DNA of 64,000 nt from Phycisphaerales bacterium (GTDB taxonomy: Bacteria > Planctomycetota > Phycisphaerae > Phycisphaerales > UBA1924): contig JADLBU010000080.1 of assembly GCA_020847535.1 (NCBI GenBank), positions 1 to 64,000 of the forward strand, written 5' to 3'. How positions within the stretch are numbered: position 1 is the stretch's first letter; each line of letters opens with the position of its first letter. Positions 16,334 to 24,216 of this stretch are shown piece after piece. The notes beneath the pieces were generated by a model. That model did not search any database. It was not told the DNA's origin and saw only the letters and a list, made by a program, of their open reading frames with translations. Position numbers and translations under genes: made by a program.

Positions 16334-16369
16334 TTTTCAGAACTGCAACCCTTTTCAGAACTGTAACCC
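16331..16369. repeat. Tandem duplication of the rplR 3' end
   Basis: CCTTTTTCAGAACTGCAACC (16331-16350) and CTTTTCAGAACTGTAACCC (16351-16369) are near-identical. The second copy contains the rplR stop codon and last sense codons; the first is a downstream pseudo-copy with its own in-register TGA. Confidence 0.65.
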
Positions 16370-16720
16370 GGCCTTGCGAGCCGCATCGGCGAGGGCCTTG
16401 ACGCGGCCGTGGAACTTGAAGCCTCCACGATCGAATACGACTTTGGAGACACCGGCGGCCTTGGCGCGCTCGGCGAGCTTTCCTCCGACGCTGGCGGCCG
16501 ATGAGCTGTTGCCGGTCTTGGCGCCGGCCTTGAGGGCCTTCTCGGCGGAGGAGGCGGCGGCGAGCGTCTTGCCGGCCAGGTCGTCGATGACCTGTGCGTG
16601 GATGTGCAGGAGGGACTTGTAGACGGTGAGGCGCGGGCGCTCGGGGGTGCCGATGATGCGCTTGCGGATGCCGATCCGGCGACGAGTCCGACGGGCGTTT
16701 TTGCTGCTCTGCTTGTCCAT
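16355..16720 (-). CDS. rplR: 50S ribosomal protein L18
   Basis: 121 aa, typical. [45 protein letters not shown] and the C-terminal [28 protein letters not shown] (V-F-D-R-G-G-x-x-x-H-G-R) are diagnostic. Binds 5S rRNA together with L5. The 3' end of the gene, including the stop codon, has been tandemly duplicated just downstream. Confidence 0.96.
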   Translation of the reverse strand: MDKQSSKNARRTRRRIGIRKRIIGTPERPRLTVYKSLLHIHAQVIDDLAGKTLAAASSAEKALKAGAKTGNSSSAASVGGKLAERAKAAGVSKVVFDRGGFKFHGRVKALADAARKAGLQF

Positions 16721-16801
16721 ACCGCTGAACCTTCTTCCGGAGCTGAAACGTGCTGCGAATCGGGGCGGGCTTCCTGGCCGTGGCCCCGGGCGCCGACTGG
16801 T

Positions 16802-17368
16802 TTACGAGCCGAACTGCTTGCCCTGCTTGCGCTTGATGACTTCCTCGGTGTACTTGATGCCCTTGCCGTTGTAGGGCTCGGGCTTGCGCTTGGAGCGGAC
16901 GGCGGAGGCGAACTGGCCGACCATCTGCTTGTCGGGCCCGGAGACCTTGATGGGGGTTGTCTCGCCCGCGGCCTTGTCGACGGCGACCGTGATGCCGTCG
17001 GGGATGTTGACCATGATGGAGTTGGCGAAGCCGACGGTGAGCTTGAGCTTCTTGCCCATGACGGCGGCGGACCAACCGGTGCCGACGACCTGGAGGTTCT
17101 TCTCGTAGCCCTTGGTGACGCCGTCGATCATGTTGCGGATGTTGGCCCGCGTGGTGCCCCAGAGAGCGCGGACGAGGCGATCACCCTTGCGGTCGGCATC
17201 GACCTCGCACTTGATCGCCTTCTCGCTCTCGGTCCATGTGACCTTGACCTCGGGTCGGGTCTGGTAGCTGAGCTTGCCCTTGGGGCCCTCGACGGAGACG
17301 AGGCCATCCTTGACGGAGACCTTGACTCCGGCGGGGACTGCGACGGGTTGTTTTCCGATCCTGGACAT
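16802..17368 (-). CDS. rplF: 50S ribosomal protein L6
   Basis: 188 aa. MSRIGKQPVAVPAGVKVSVK starts the first of the two L6 folds. The second ends with GPDKQMVGQFASAVRSKRKP EPYNGKGIKYTEEVIKRKQGK, the classic C-terminal signature. AAGGAA lies six bases before the ATG. Sits at the base of the L7/L12 stalk near the sarcin-ricin loop. Normal size, gene order normal. Confidence 0.97.
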   Translation of the reverse strand: MSRIGKQPVAVPAGVKVSVKDGLVSVEGPKGKLSYQTRPEVKVTWTESEKAIKCEVDADRKGDRLVRALWGTTRANIRNMIDGVTKGYEKNLQVVGTGWSAAVMGKKLKLTVGFANSIMVNIPDGITVAVDKAAGETTPIKVSGPDKQMVGQFASAVRSKRKPEPYNGKGIKYTEEVIKRKQGKQFGS

Positions 17369-17453
17369 CTTCGTTTCCTTGCTCGCGTGCGGCTCACGGG
17401 CTGGCGCCCGGCTTCGGCGATTGATCTACTTCGTCACTACGTCACTTCTCTGC

Positions 17454-17852
17454 TTATTCGATCGTGCACAGGAGCTCACCGCCGACGCGCTGCTCCTTGG
17501 CCTTGCGGTCGCTGAGCACACCCTTGCTCGTGGAGACGATGGAGATGCCCAGGCCGCCCAGCGGGACGGGGATGCCCTCGGCGCCGCGATACACGCGGCG
17601 GCCGACGCGGCTCTCGCGGGTGAGACGGTGGAGGACCGGCTGCCCGCCGGGTCCGAAGCGGATCTTGAGCTTGAGCTGGCCCTGGCGGCCATCCTCGACG
17701 ACGTCGAAGCCGTCGATATAGCCCTCATCGCGCAGCACCGCGGCGATGCCGCGGCAGACCTTGCTGTTGAGGCAGGTCACCGTCTTGGTGCGGTTGCGCA
17801 CGCCGTTGCGGATCCGGGTCAGCATGTCCGCGATTGGATCGTTGATCGCCAT
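17454..17852 (-). CDS. rpsH: 30S ribosomal protein S8
   Basis: 132 aa. Starts AINDPIADMLTRIRNGVRNR, contains RFGPGGQPVLHRLTRESRVGRRVYRG and ends GISIVSTSKGVLSDRKAKEQRVGGELLCTIE, the STSKG.(L/M).(D/T).xA signature. Central 16S rRNA binder; in other bacteria it autoregulates the spc operon, which cannot be judged here. A GTCACTACGTCAC word repeat lies in the 85-bp gap before rplF (17426-17445). Confidence 0.97.
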   Translation of the reverse strand: MAINDPIADMLTRIRNGVRNRTKTVTCLNSKVCRGIAAVLRDEGYIDGFDVVEDGRQGQLKLKIRFGPGGQPVLHRLTRESRVGRRVYRGAEGIPVPLGGLGISIVSTSKGVLSDRKAKEQRVGGELLCTIE

Positions 17853-17891
17853 CGTCTGATTCTCGCTTCGCCTACTGCGTCTTTCGTCGTT

Positions 17892-17915
17892 CCCAGTGCC
17901 CGATGCTCAATGCCC
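17892..17915. repeat. GATGCC-family repeat, rpsN-rpsH gap
   Basis: CCCAGTGCCCGATGCTCAATG CCC, a degenerate copy of the GATGCC word array. Confidence 0.6.
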
Positions 17916-17926
17916 TTGATTCTGTG

Positions 17927-18112
17927 TTACCAGCTCGACTTGCGCATGCCGGGGATCTTGCCCTCGAGGGCGAGCTTGCGGAGCATGATTCGGCTGATGC
18001 GGAACTTGCGGTACACGCCGCGGGGACGGCCGGTGAGCTCGCACCGCCGCACGATGCGGGTGCTGTACTTGGGCTTGCGCCGGGACTTTGCGGTCTGTGC
18101 CTTGGTCGCCAT
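17927..18112 (-). CDS. rpsN: 30S ribosomal protein S14, short form lacking the zinc site
   Basis: 61 aa, the length of zinc-type S14. Recognisable core: [40 protein letters not shown]. In zinc-type S14 two C-x-x-C pairs hold a metal; here only one Cys remains (C24), the partner is Thr-Gly and the second pair is replaced by ISRIML. So this is a short but zinc-independent (C-minus) version. Late-assembling protein of the 30S head. Confidence 0.95.
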   Translation of the reverse strand: MATKAQTAKSRRKPKYSTRIVRRCELTGRPRGVYRKFRISRIMLRKLALEGKIPGMRKSSW

Positions 18113-18173
18113 CGTCCGTTGCTCCTCGAGAAGGTCGGTTGTTCGACTTCTCGATTTCTACTGCTCTCTCTCA

Positions 18174-18218
18174 CCGATGCCTGATGCCCAATGCTTGAGT
18201 GCCAGGCGCCTGATGCCT
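18174..18218. repeat. GATGCC-family repeat, rplE-rpsN gap
   Basis: CCGATGCCTGATGCCCAATG followed by CTTGAGTGCCAGGCGCC TGATGCC: four to five degenerate 7-bp units. Confidence 0.6.
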
Positions 18219-18226
18219 TTTCTGTC

Positions 18227-18964
18227 TTACTTCTGATCCGGCTTGCGGAACGGCATTCCCAGCTCTTCGAGGACGAAGCGGCTGAGCTTGGCGTTCGAGC
18301 TGCTGAAGACGAAGTTGAGGTGCATGCCGTGGGTGAAGGCCGCCTCGGCCATGTTGATCTCGGGGAAGATGCCCTGCTCGGTGACGCCGAAGGAGTAGTT
18401 GCCTCGGCGATCGAAGGCCTTGTCGGGGAGACCCCGGAAGTCCTTGATACGCGGTGTGGCGAGGTTGATGAGGCGGTCGAGGAAGTGCCACATGCGCTCG
18501 CGCCGCATGGTGACCATGACGGAGGACTCGAAGCCGGCGCGGAGCTTGAAGTTCGACACGCTCTTCTTGGCGCGGATCACGATGGGCTTCTGGCCCGAGA
18601 CGGTCGTCAGGGTGTCGATGATCTGCTGCTTGATGTGCGGGGGAACCTTGGTGCCCTCGAGGTGGCGGCCCATGTTGACGTTGAGGACGATCTTCTGGAG
18701 CCGGGGCATCTGCATGGGGTTGGTGATGCCGTGCGTGACCTTGAGGCCCTCGCGGACCTTGGTCTCGTAGGCGACACGGAGGCGCGGCGGAACCTTGGGA
18801 CCCGTTTCCTCGGGAACCTCGGCGTGGCCCTTCTTGGGCTTGCCACCACCACCACCACCGCCGGGCTTCTTGCCTTCGGGCTTACCACCGCCACCCCCAC
18901 CACCGCCGGGGCCCTTGCCTGGGTGCTGGGGCTTGGGATCTTTCTTTTCTGCGTCCTTCGACAT
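18227..18964 (-). CDS. rplE: 50S ribosomal protein L5 with Gly-rich N-terminal extension
   Basis: 245 aa against about 180 usual. The canonical part begins near residue 58 (PPRLRVAYETKVREGLKVTH) and has NPMQMPRLQKIVLNVNMG, GQKPIVIRAKKSVSNFKLRAG, FLDRLINLATPRIKDFRGLP and NYSFGVTEQGIFPEI. The first 57 residues are Lys/Pro with two poly-Gly runs (GKGPGGGGGGGGKPEGKK, PGGGGGGGKPKKG). No start codon exists between ATG 18964 and the canonical domain, so the extension must be translated. Binds 5S rRNA and contacts P-site tRNA via S13. Confidence 0.95.
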   Translation of the reverse strand: MSKDAEKKDPKPQHPGKGPGGGGGGGGKPEGKKPGGGGGGGKPKKGHAEVPEETGPKVPPRLRVAYETKVREGLKVTHGITNPMQMPRLQKIVLNVNMGRHLEGTKVPPHIKQQIIDTLTTVSGQKPIVIRAKKSVSNFKLRAGFESSVMVTMRRERMWHFLDRLINLATPRIKDFRGLPDKAFDRRGNYSFGVTEQGIFPEINMAEAAFTHGMHLNFVFSSSNAKLSRFVLEELGMPFRKPDQK

Positions 18965-19011
18965 GGGTCACACTCGCTAACAGCCGGCGCTGCTCGCCGG
19001 GGGATTCGGTC

Positions 19012-19350
19012 TTACTTCTTCTTCCTCACGACGCCCAGCACCTTGAGTTCCTTGCCGCCGTGACGGGCGACGCGGACCTTGCTGCCATCCTTCTCGACGC
19101 GGAAGCCGACGCGGACGGGCTTTCCATCGACCACGGGACTGACCTTGCTCATGTGCAGGGGGGCTTCCTTGGTGATGACGCCGCCCTGTGGGTTGCGCTG
19201 CGTGGGGCGGAGGTTCTTGTTGCGCAGGTTCAGGCCCTTGACGATGACCTGCTGGTCCTTGGGGATGACGCGCAGAACCTCGCCGATGCGGCCCTTGAGG
19301 GCGCCGGAGGTGATCATCACCTGATCGCCTTTTCTCACGTGTGCTGGCAT
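19012..19350 (-). CDS. rplX: 50S ribosomal protein L24
   Basis: 112 aa from ATG 19350, one base after the rplN stop (TGACATG). KOW motif at the start: HVRKGDQVMITSGALKGRIG EVLRVIPKDQQVIVKGLNL, then KNLRPTQRNPQGGVITKEAP LHMSKV. Assembly initiator of the large subunit near the tunnel exit. Normal size. Confidence 0.96.
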   Translation of the reverse strand: MPAHVRKGDQVMITSGALKGRIGEVLRVIPKDQQVIVKGLNLRNKNLRPTQRNPQGGVITKEAPLHMSKVSPVVDGKPVRVGFRVEKDGSKVRVARHGGKELKVLGVVRKKK

Positions 19351-19351
19351 G

Positions 19352-19738
19352 TCACACCACCTCCGAAGCAAGCGAGACGATCTTCATGTAGTTCTTGTCG
19401 CGCAGCTCACGGGCGACGGGCCCGAAGATGCGCGTTCCCTTGGGGTTGCCGTCGTCCTGGATGAGGACCACGGCGTTGGAATCGAACTTGACGTACGAGC
19501 CGTCCATGCGGCGCGTGCGGGTGGTCGTGCGGACCACGACGGCCTTGGACTTGTCCCCGGGCTTCACATCCGCGCCCGGGAGGGCCTTCTTGATGGAGAC
19601 GAAGACGCGGTCCCCCACGCGGGCCATGCGGCGGGTGAACTTCCCGCTGCCGGTGGATCCGCCGTACACGCGGATCACGTAGGCGATCTTCGCCCCCGAG
19701 TTGTCCGCGACTTCGCACCTGGTTTCTTGCTGAAGCAT
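19352..19738 (-). CDS. rplN: 50S ribosomal protein L14
   Basis: 128 aa, a few residues longer than the usual 122. [50 protein letters not shown] and [28 protein letters not shown] are diagnostic. Binding platform for the silencing factor RsfS and next to L19. Followed one base later by rplX. Confidence 0.97.
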   Translation of the reverse strand: MLQQETRCEVADNSGAKIAYVIRVYGGSTGSGKFTRRMARVGDRVFVSIKKALPGADVKPGDKSKAVVVRTTTRTRRMDGSYVKFDSNAVVLIQDDGNPKGTRIFGPVARELRDKNYMKIVSLASEVV

Positions 19739-19792
19739 GACTTAATCCGTCCGTTGAACCGTGCCGGGCCGCTGCGGGACCCGCCGGGGTGT

Positions 19793-20233
19793 TCACTTCT
19801 TCTTCGACGCGACCTTCTCGGCGGGCTTGGCTGCGGGCGTTGCCGCGGGCTTGACTTCGGGCTTGGCATCCTCGGCGGCGGCGGGGGCGGCGGGGGCCTC
19901 TCCGATGGACTTGGCGCTGGCGAGCGCGGCGGCCAACTCGGATCGCTTCTCGACGATGCGCACCAGCTTCCAGGTCTTGGTCTTGCTGATGGGCCGGCAG
20001 TGGGCGACCTCGACGATGTCGCCGGTGCGGGACTCGTTGGCCTCATCATGCACGTGGAGCACGGTCCGCTGGCGGATGAACTTGCCGTACTTGGGGTGCA
20101 TCGCCATGTACGCGACCACGACCTTGCGGGTCTTGTTGCGCACATCGGTCTCGACCACGCCGACGCGTGTGCCCTTGTGGGACGCGGCGTCGGAGGAGGT
20201 CTTGCTGGGTGGCTTGGCTGTGCTGGTCGTCAT
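19793..20233 (-). CDS. rpsQ: 30S ribosomal protein S17 with extended ends
   Basis: 146 aa against about 85-90 usual. OB-fold core from about residue 20: TRVGVVETDVRNKTRKVVVA, HPKYGKFIRQRTVLHVHDEAN, GDIVEVAHCRPISKTKTWKLVRIVEK. A 19-residue Ser/Thr/Lys-rich N-terminal piece precedes it and about 45 Ala/Lys/Pro residues follow (IGEAPAAPAAAEDAKPEVKP to VASKKK). Both are in frame without alternative starts near the core. Confidence 0.95.
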   Translation of the reverse strand: MTTSTAKPPSKTSSDAASHKGTRVGVVETDVRNKTRKVVVAYMAMHPKYGKFIRQRTVLHVHDEANESRTGDIVEVAHCRPISKTKTWKLVRIVEKRSELAAALASAKSIGEAPAAPAAAEDAKPEVKPAATPAAKPAEKVASKKK

Positions 20234-20307
20234 TCGATCTGCTCTGTTCTTCGAGGTTGCCGGCCTACGGGCCGGCCGGGGTCAGCGTGGTTCGTTCGGT
20301 GACTCTC

Positions 20308-20634
20308 TCAGGCCTTCTTGGCGGCGGGCTTGGTGGACTTCTTCTTTCCGGGGACTGCCTTTTCCTTGCCGGCCTTGGCGATCGGCTTGACGGACTTGGG
20401 CCCCTTGGCGGCCGGCTGGACCTTGGCGACCGGGCGGGGGTTCTTGGCGAGGTGGCGTGCCTGGCGCTCGGTGAGGAGGCGGGCGATGTCTCGCCGGACT
20501 TCCTTGAACTGCCCGGTGTTCTCAACCTTCTCGGTGACGGTCTGGGTGCGGAGCTGATAGAGCTTGGCGCGGGTGCGCTCGAGCTCGATCTTGATCTCCT
20601 CATCCTTCAGGGCCCGTACTTCTTTGCCGTTCAT
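20308..20634 (-). CDS. rpmC: 50S ribosomal protein L29 with basic C-terminal tail
   Basis: 108 aa from ATG 20634, which has AAGGAA seven bases upstream. Core two-helix hairpin: MNGKEVRALKDEEIKIELER TRAKLYQLRTQTVTEKVENT GQFKEVRRDIARLLTERQAR. Beyond residue 65 a Lys/Ala/Pro-rich tail (about 43 aa) is added. Sits at the tunnel exit with L23, where trigger factor and SRP dock. Normal place between rplP and rpsQ. Confidence 0.94.
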   Translation of the reverse strand: MNGKEVRALKDEEIKIELERTRAKLYQLRTQTVTEKVENTGQFKEVRRDIARLLTERQARHLAKNPRPVAKVQPAAKGPKSVKPIAKAGKEKAVPGKKKSTKPAAKKA

Positions 20635-20711
20635 TCCCGGATTCCTTCTCACTCAGGCAGTCTGCAAACCCAACATGCGAAACCAGACCGTTCTTCCGAT
20701 CCCGTTGCCGA

Positions 20712-21131
20712 TTACACGCGGACGCGGCGGCCGACGAAGCGGCAGCGGATGGGCATCTTCATGGCGACGCGCACGAGGGCGGCCTTGGCGACCTGCTCGG
20801 TGACGCCGGCCATCTCGAAGAGCATGGTGCCGGGCTTGATGCGTGCGGCCCAGTAGTCAACGTCGGCCTTGCCGGTGCCCATTCGCGTCTCGAGGGGCTT
20901 CTTGGAGATGGGCTTGTCTGGGAAGACGCGGATGAAGAGCTTGCCTTCGCGCTTGACGAAGTGCATGGCGGCGACGCGGCCGGCCTCGATCTGCGTGGCC
21001 TTGAGCCAGCAGCCGGCGAGGGCCTGGAGGCCGTAGTCCCCGTAGGCGACGTAGTTGCCCTTGGTCGCCTTCCGCGGCCGGACACGCCGCATCTCCTTGC
21101 GGTACTTGACTCGTTTGGGCATCAACGCCAT
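20712..21131 (-). CDS. rplP: 50S ribosomal protein L16
   Basis: 139 aa. LMPKRVKYRKEMRRVRPRKA TKGNYVAYGDYGLQALAGCW, IEAGRVAAMHFVKREGKLFI RVFPDKPISKKPLETRMGTGK and the AALVRVAMKMPIRCRFVGR end identify it. Located near the A site and 5S rRNA. Start could be the second Met (MPKRV...). Downstream gap of 86 bp to rpsC holds a GGCACTAG word repeat (21155-21178). Confidence 0.97.
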   Translation of the reverse strand: MALMPKRVKYRKEMRRVRPRKATKGNYVAYGDYGLQALAGCWLKATQIEAGRVAAMHFVKREGKLFIRVFPDKPISKKPLETRMGTGKADVDYWAARIKPGTMLFEMAGVTEQVAKAALVRVAMKMPIRCRFVGRRVRV

Positions 21132-21217
21132 GAAACACCTCGGAAAGCAGGCACTAGTCGCGGGGCACTAGGCACTGGAAAATTCAGACCTCAGACCTCA
21201 CAGCCAAACTCGAACAA

Positions 21218-21919
21218 TCAGCGACGACCGCGGGCGCGGGCTCGGCCGCCGGCCGCGTTGGACTCTTCTTCGGTGCGCTCGGTGGTGTACATGCCCTTGT
21301 AGACCCAGGCCTGCACGCCGATGGCGCCGTAGGTGGTGAAGGCCTCGGCGAGCCCGTACTCAATCCGCGCCTGAAGCGTGGAGAGGGGGAGGGAGCCGAG
21401 GCGGATGTCGAGGTAGCGGCTCATTTCAGCGCCGCCCAGACGACCCGCGAGCTGGATCTTGACGCCCAAAGCGCCGGCCTGCATGGCGGCATCGGCCTTC
21501 ATCTTGGCGGCCTTGCGGAAGCTGGCGCGCTTGACGAGCTGCTCGGCGACCGCCTCGGCGATCAGCTGGGCATCGAGGTCGGGGTTCTTGATCTCGATGA
21601 TGGAGATCGCGACCTTTCGGCCGGTCATGTACTGGAGCTCTTCGGTGATGCGCTCGACCTCAGCGCCCTTGGGTCCGATGACCAGGCCGGGGCGGGCGGT
21701 CTTGACGATGACCTTGAGTTCCTCGCGTGTGCGCTCGATGTGGATGTCCGAAACCATCGCGCTGGGTGGGCGCCGGTTGAGGCGCTTGTCGAGGTACTTG
21801 CGGATCTTCTGGTCTTCGACCAGGAGTTCTCCGAAGAGGGCCTTGGGGGCGTACCAGCGGCTGCGGTGCGCCTCGGTGATGCCCAGTCTCAGACCGAATG
21901 GATGAGTCTTCTGTCCCAT
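21218..21919 (-). CDS. rpsC: 30S ribosomal protein S3
   Basis: 233 aa. MGQKTHPFGLRLGITEAHRS RWYA is the conserved start. KH domain contains TARPGLVIGPKGAEVERITEEL, and the C-domain QLAGRLGGAEMSRYLDIRLG SLPLSTLQARIEYGLAEAFT is diagnostic. Ends in a short Arg/Ala tail. Part of the mRNA entry and helicase site with S4 and S5. ATG lies 8 bp after the rplV stop. Confidence 0.97.
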   Translation of the reverse strand: MGQKTHPFGLRLGITEAHRSRWYAPKALFGELLVEDQKIRKYLDKRLNRRPPSAMVSDIHIERTREELKVIVKTARPGLVIGPKGAEVERITEELQYMTGRKVAISIIEIKNPDLDAQLIAEAVAEQLVKRASFRKAAKMKADAAMQAGALGVKIQLAGRLGGAEMSRYLDIRLGSLPLSTLQARIEYGLAEAFTTYGAIGVQAWVYKGMYTTERTEEESNAAGGRARARGRR

Positions 21920-21927
21920 GGTGATTC

Positions 21928-22497
21928 TCAGCCGGCCTTGCGGGCCGCCTTCCTGGTCCGCTCCTGGACTCCGACGGTGATGTGGCTGAATCGCTTGAGG
22001 ATCTTGTGTGCCCGGCCGCGATCCTTGGGCTGGAAACGCTTCATGGTCGGGCCTTCATCGACGGTGCTGATCGAGACGTAGAGGCGGCCCTCATCGGCCT
22101 CGACGGTCTGTGCCTCGGCGATCGCCGCCGAGAGGCACTTGCGGACGTTGACGGCGGCGCGCTTGTTGTGGAAGCCCAGGAGGTTGAGGGCCTTCTCGAC
22201 GCTCTGACCGCGGATGAGGTCGGCGAGCAGGCGGGCCTTGCGGGGGCTGCCGCGGTGGTGCTTGACGTGGCTGACGAAGGTCGCGACTTCCTTGGTGGGG
22301 ACGCCGACGGCCGCGGCGAGCTTGGCGATCTCCTGGGCGCGGCAGCGCGGGTGGTCCCGGCCGACCAACCAGTTGTTGATCGCGCGAAGGGCATCGTCCT
22401 GATCGAGGCCCGGGCGGACGATCGCGGAGGCCAGTTGCTCCTTGGCGATCCCCTTCTCCAGGGCCAGTTCCTTCAGTCTTTGGTACCGCAGTTTCAC
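21928..22497 (-). CDS. rplV: 50S ribosomal protein L22 with N-terminal extension
   Basis: 189 aa against about 110 usual. The L22 domain begins near residue 75 ([42 protein letters not shown]) and ends [23 protein letters not shown]. The extra 70 residues ([20 protein letters not shown] through [19 protein letters not shown]) are helical and look HTH-like. GTG 22497 has AGAGGA eight bases upstream, a good ribosome site, so the extension is probably translated. L22 lines the exit tunnel with its beta-hairpin. Confidence 0.95.
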   Translation of the reverse strand: MKLRYQRLKELALEKGIAKEQLASAIVRPGLDQDDALRAINNWLVGRDHPRCRAQEIAKLAAAVGVPTKEVATFVSHVKHHRGSPRKARLLADLIRGQSVEKALNLLGFHNKRAAVNVRKCLSAAIAEAQTVEADEGRLYVSISTVDEGPTMKRFQPKDRGRAHKILKRFSHITVGVQERTRKAARKAG

Positions 22498-22567
22498 GGG
22501 AGCCGTCCTCTGTCTGTTCGGGCGTGTGTTGCGATCTGGGTCACGCGTGCGTCAATCCGGGCGAGGT

Positions 22568-22888
22568 TTACTTCTTTCCAGCGGGGGCGGCGGGGGCTGC
22601 CGGAGCGGCGCTGCCCTCGATGCCTTCCTTCTTGTTGGTGTGACCGCGGAAGGTGCGGCTGGAGCTGAACTCCCCGAGCTTGTGTCCGACCATGTCCTCG
22701 GTGACGAATACATCGAGGAAGGCGCGGCCGTTATGCACCTTGAAGGTGTGCCCGACGAACTCGGGGACGATGGTGCAGCGGCGCGACCAGGTCTTGAGGG
22801 GTTCCTTCTTGCGCGTGGCGTTGAGGTTCTCCACCCTGCGGTAGAGCTTCTCATCCACGAACGGGCCTTTCTTCAGACTGCGTCCCAT
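22568..22888 (-). CDS. rpsS: 30S ribosomal protein S19
   Basis: 106 aa. [20 protein letters not shown], the conserved start; [25 protein letters not shown] and [22 protein letters not shown] follow. The last 15 residues are an Ala/Pro tail ([14 protein letters not shown]). Head of the 30S next to S13. Gap to rplB contains a GATGCC word repeat. Confidence 0.97.
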   Translation of the reverse strand: MGRSLKKGPFVDEKLYRRVENLNATRKKEPLKTWSRRCTIVPEFVGHTFKVHNGRAFLDVFVTEDMVGHKLGEFSSSRTFRGHTNKKEGIEGSAAPAAPAAPAGKK

Positions 22889-22911
22889 CGTCGTTCTTCC
22901 TTAGCCTTTCA

Positions 22912-22947
22912 TCGATGCCCGATGCCCAATACGCGATGCCTGTTGCC
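22912..22947. repeat. GATGCC-family repeat, rplB-rpsS gap
   Basis: TCGATGCCCGATGCCCAATA then CGCGATGCCTGTTGCC: four degenerate units. Confidence 0.6.
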
Positions 22948-22958
22948 GTTGACTTGGT

Positions 22959-23816
22959 TTACTTCAGGACTCCGAAGCGCGAGCTGACGCGGCGACGGAT
23001 GATGAGCTTGCTGGAGTGCTTGTTGCGGTTGCGAGTGGGGCCGCCCTTGGCGAGCACGCCGGTCGGACCGCAGGGAGGACGGTTGCCCTTGGATCTGCCG
23101 GAGCCGCCGCCCAGGGGGTGGGCATGGTGGCTCTTGGCGATGCCGCGGGTGATCGGCCTGCGACCCTTGAGCCGCGTGAGGCCGGCCTTGCCGAGCTGAC
23201 GCAGGGCGTGGTCGGGGTTGCCGACCTGGCCGATGGTGGCGCGGCAGTCGATATGCACACGACGGACTTCGCCCGAGGGCATCACCAGGGTCGCGTAGTG
23301 ACCTTCGCGGTTGGTGAGGCGGGCGAACGAGCCGGCCGAGCGGCAGATCTGGGCGCCGCGGCCGGGGACGAGCTCCACGCAGTGGACCTCGAGGCCGGTG
23401 GGGACGAACTTGAGCGGCATGCAGTTGCCGACCGAGGGCTCGACCGCGGCATCGCGGGAGCTGACGACGATGTCGCCATCCTTGAGGCCGCCGGGGGCGA
23501 TGATGTAGCGCTTGACGCCGTCGGTGTACTGGATGAGGGAGATGTGGCAGGAGCGGTTGGGATCGTACTCGGTGCCGACGACCTTGCCCTCGATGCCATC
23601 GCGATCCTTGCGGTCAAAGTCGATGAAGCGGTAGAGGCGCTTGGCGCCGCCGCCACGGCCGCGGGAGGTGATGACGCCGTGATGGTTGCGTCCGCCGGTC
23701 TTGTAGAGCGGTGCGGTGAGGGAGCGCTCGGGGGCCTTCTTGGTGACCTCGGAGTGCATGTTGACCGAGGCGTTTCGGCGTCCAGCGCTGGTCGGCTTGT
23801 AAATTCTGATTCCCAT
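22959..23816 (-). CDS. rplB: 50S ribosomal protein L2
   Basis: 285 aa. GIRIYKPTSAGRRNASVNMH, SLTAPLYKTGGRNHHGVITSRGRGGGAKRLYR, GTEYDPNRSCHISLIQYTDG and the functionally key C-terminal KSHHAHPLGGGSGRSKGNRP PCGPTGVLAKGG are intact, including the His of the HPxGGG loop close to the peptidyl-transferase centre. Normal length. Confidence 0.98.
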   Translation of the reverse strand: MGIRIYKPTSAGRRNASVNMHSEVTKKAPERSLTAPLYKTGGRNHHGVITSRGRGGGAKRLYRFIDFDRKDRDGIEGKVVGTEYDPNRSCHISLIQYTDGVKRYIIAPGGLKDGDIVVSSRDAAVEPSVGNCMPLKFVPTGLEVHCVELVPGRGAQICRSAGSFARLTNREGHYATLVMPSGEVRRVHIDCRATIGQVGNPDHALRQLGKAGLTRLKGRRPITRGIAKSHHAHPLGGGSGRSKGNRPPCGPTGVLAKGGPTRNRNKHSSKLIIRRRVSSRFGVLK

Positions 23817-23843
23817 GGTCGCTTTCCTGCTTCCTGTCTTTCA

Positions 23844-23870
23844 CCGATGCCTGATGCCCAGTGCCCGACG
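23844..23870. repeat. GATGCC-family repeat, rplW-rplB gap
   Basis: CCGATGCCTGATGCCCAGTG then CCCGACG, nearly identical to the block at 57857, which lies 34 kb away in an unrelated gap. Confidence 0.65.
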
Positions 23871-23878
23871 CTTTCTTC

Positions 23879-24154
23879 TCAGAACAACTCGATCGTCTGC
23901 CCGGTCTTGATGCGGACGGTGGCCTTCTTGCTGTCGGATTCCTTCACCATGCCGACCTTCATGCGGCGGAGCTTGCCCTTGCGGACCTGCGTGTTGATCT
24001 GCTCGACATCGACCTTGTAGAGCTTCTGGATGGCATCCTTGATCTGGTCCTTGGAGGCCTTGTTGTCGACCAGGAAGCTGTAGCGGCCGATCTCCTGCGA
24101 CTCGGTGTTCTTCTCGCTGAGCAGCGGCTTCTTGATGATGTCGTGCGCCTGCAT
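23879..24154 (-). CDS. rplW: 50S ribosomal protein L23
   Basis: 91 aa from ATG 24154, preceded by AAGGCAGG; a GTG at 24172 is the alternative. MQAHDIIKKPLLSEKNTESQ, YSFLVDNKASKDQIKDAIQKLYKVDVEQINT and GKLRRMKVGMVKESDSKKATVRIK fit L23. Docking site for nascent-chain factors at the tunnel exit. Gene order normal. Confidence 0.95.
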   Translation of the reverse strand: MQAHDIIKKPLLSEKNTESQEIGRYSFLVDNKASKDQIKDAIQKLYKVDVEQINTQVRKGKLRRMKVGMVKESDSKKATVRIKTGQTIELF

Positions 24155-24216
24155 CGCTGTACCTGCCTTCACTGACGGGCCCTGGCCGGCCCGGGACTCA
24201 CTGGTTCACTTCCGTT

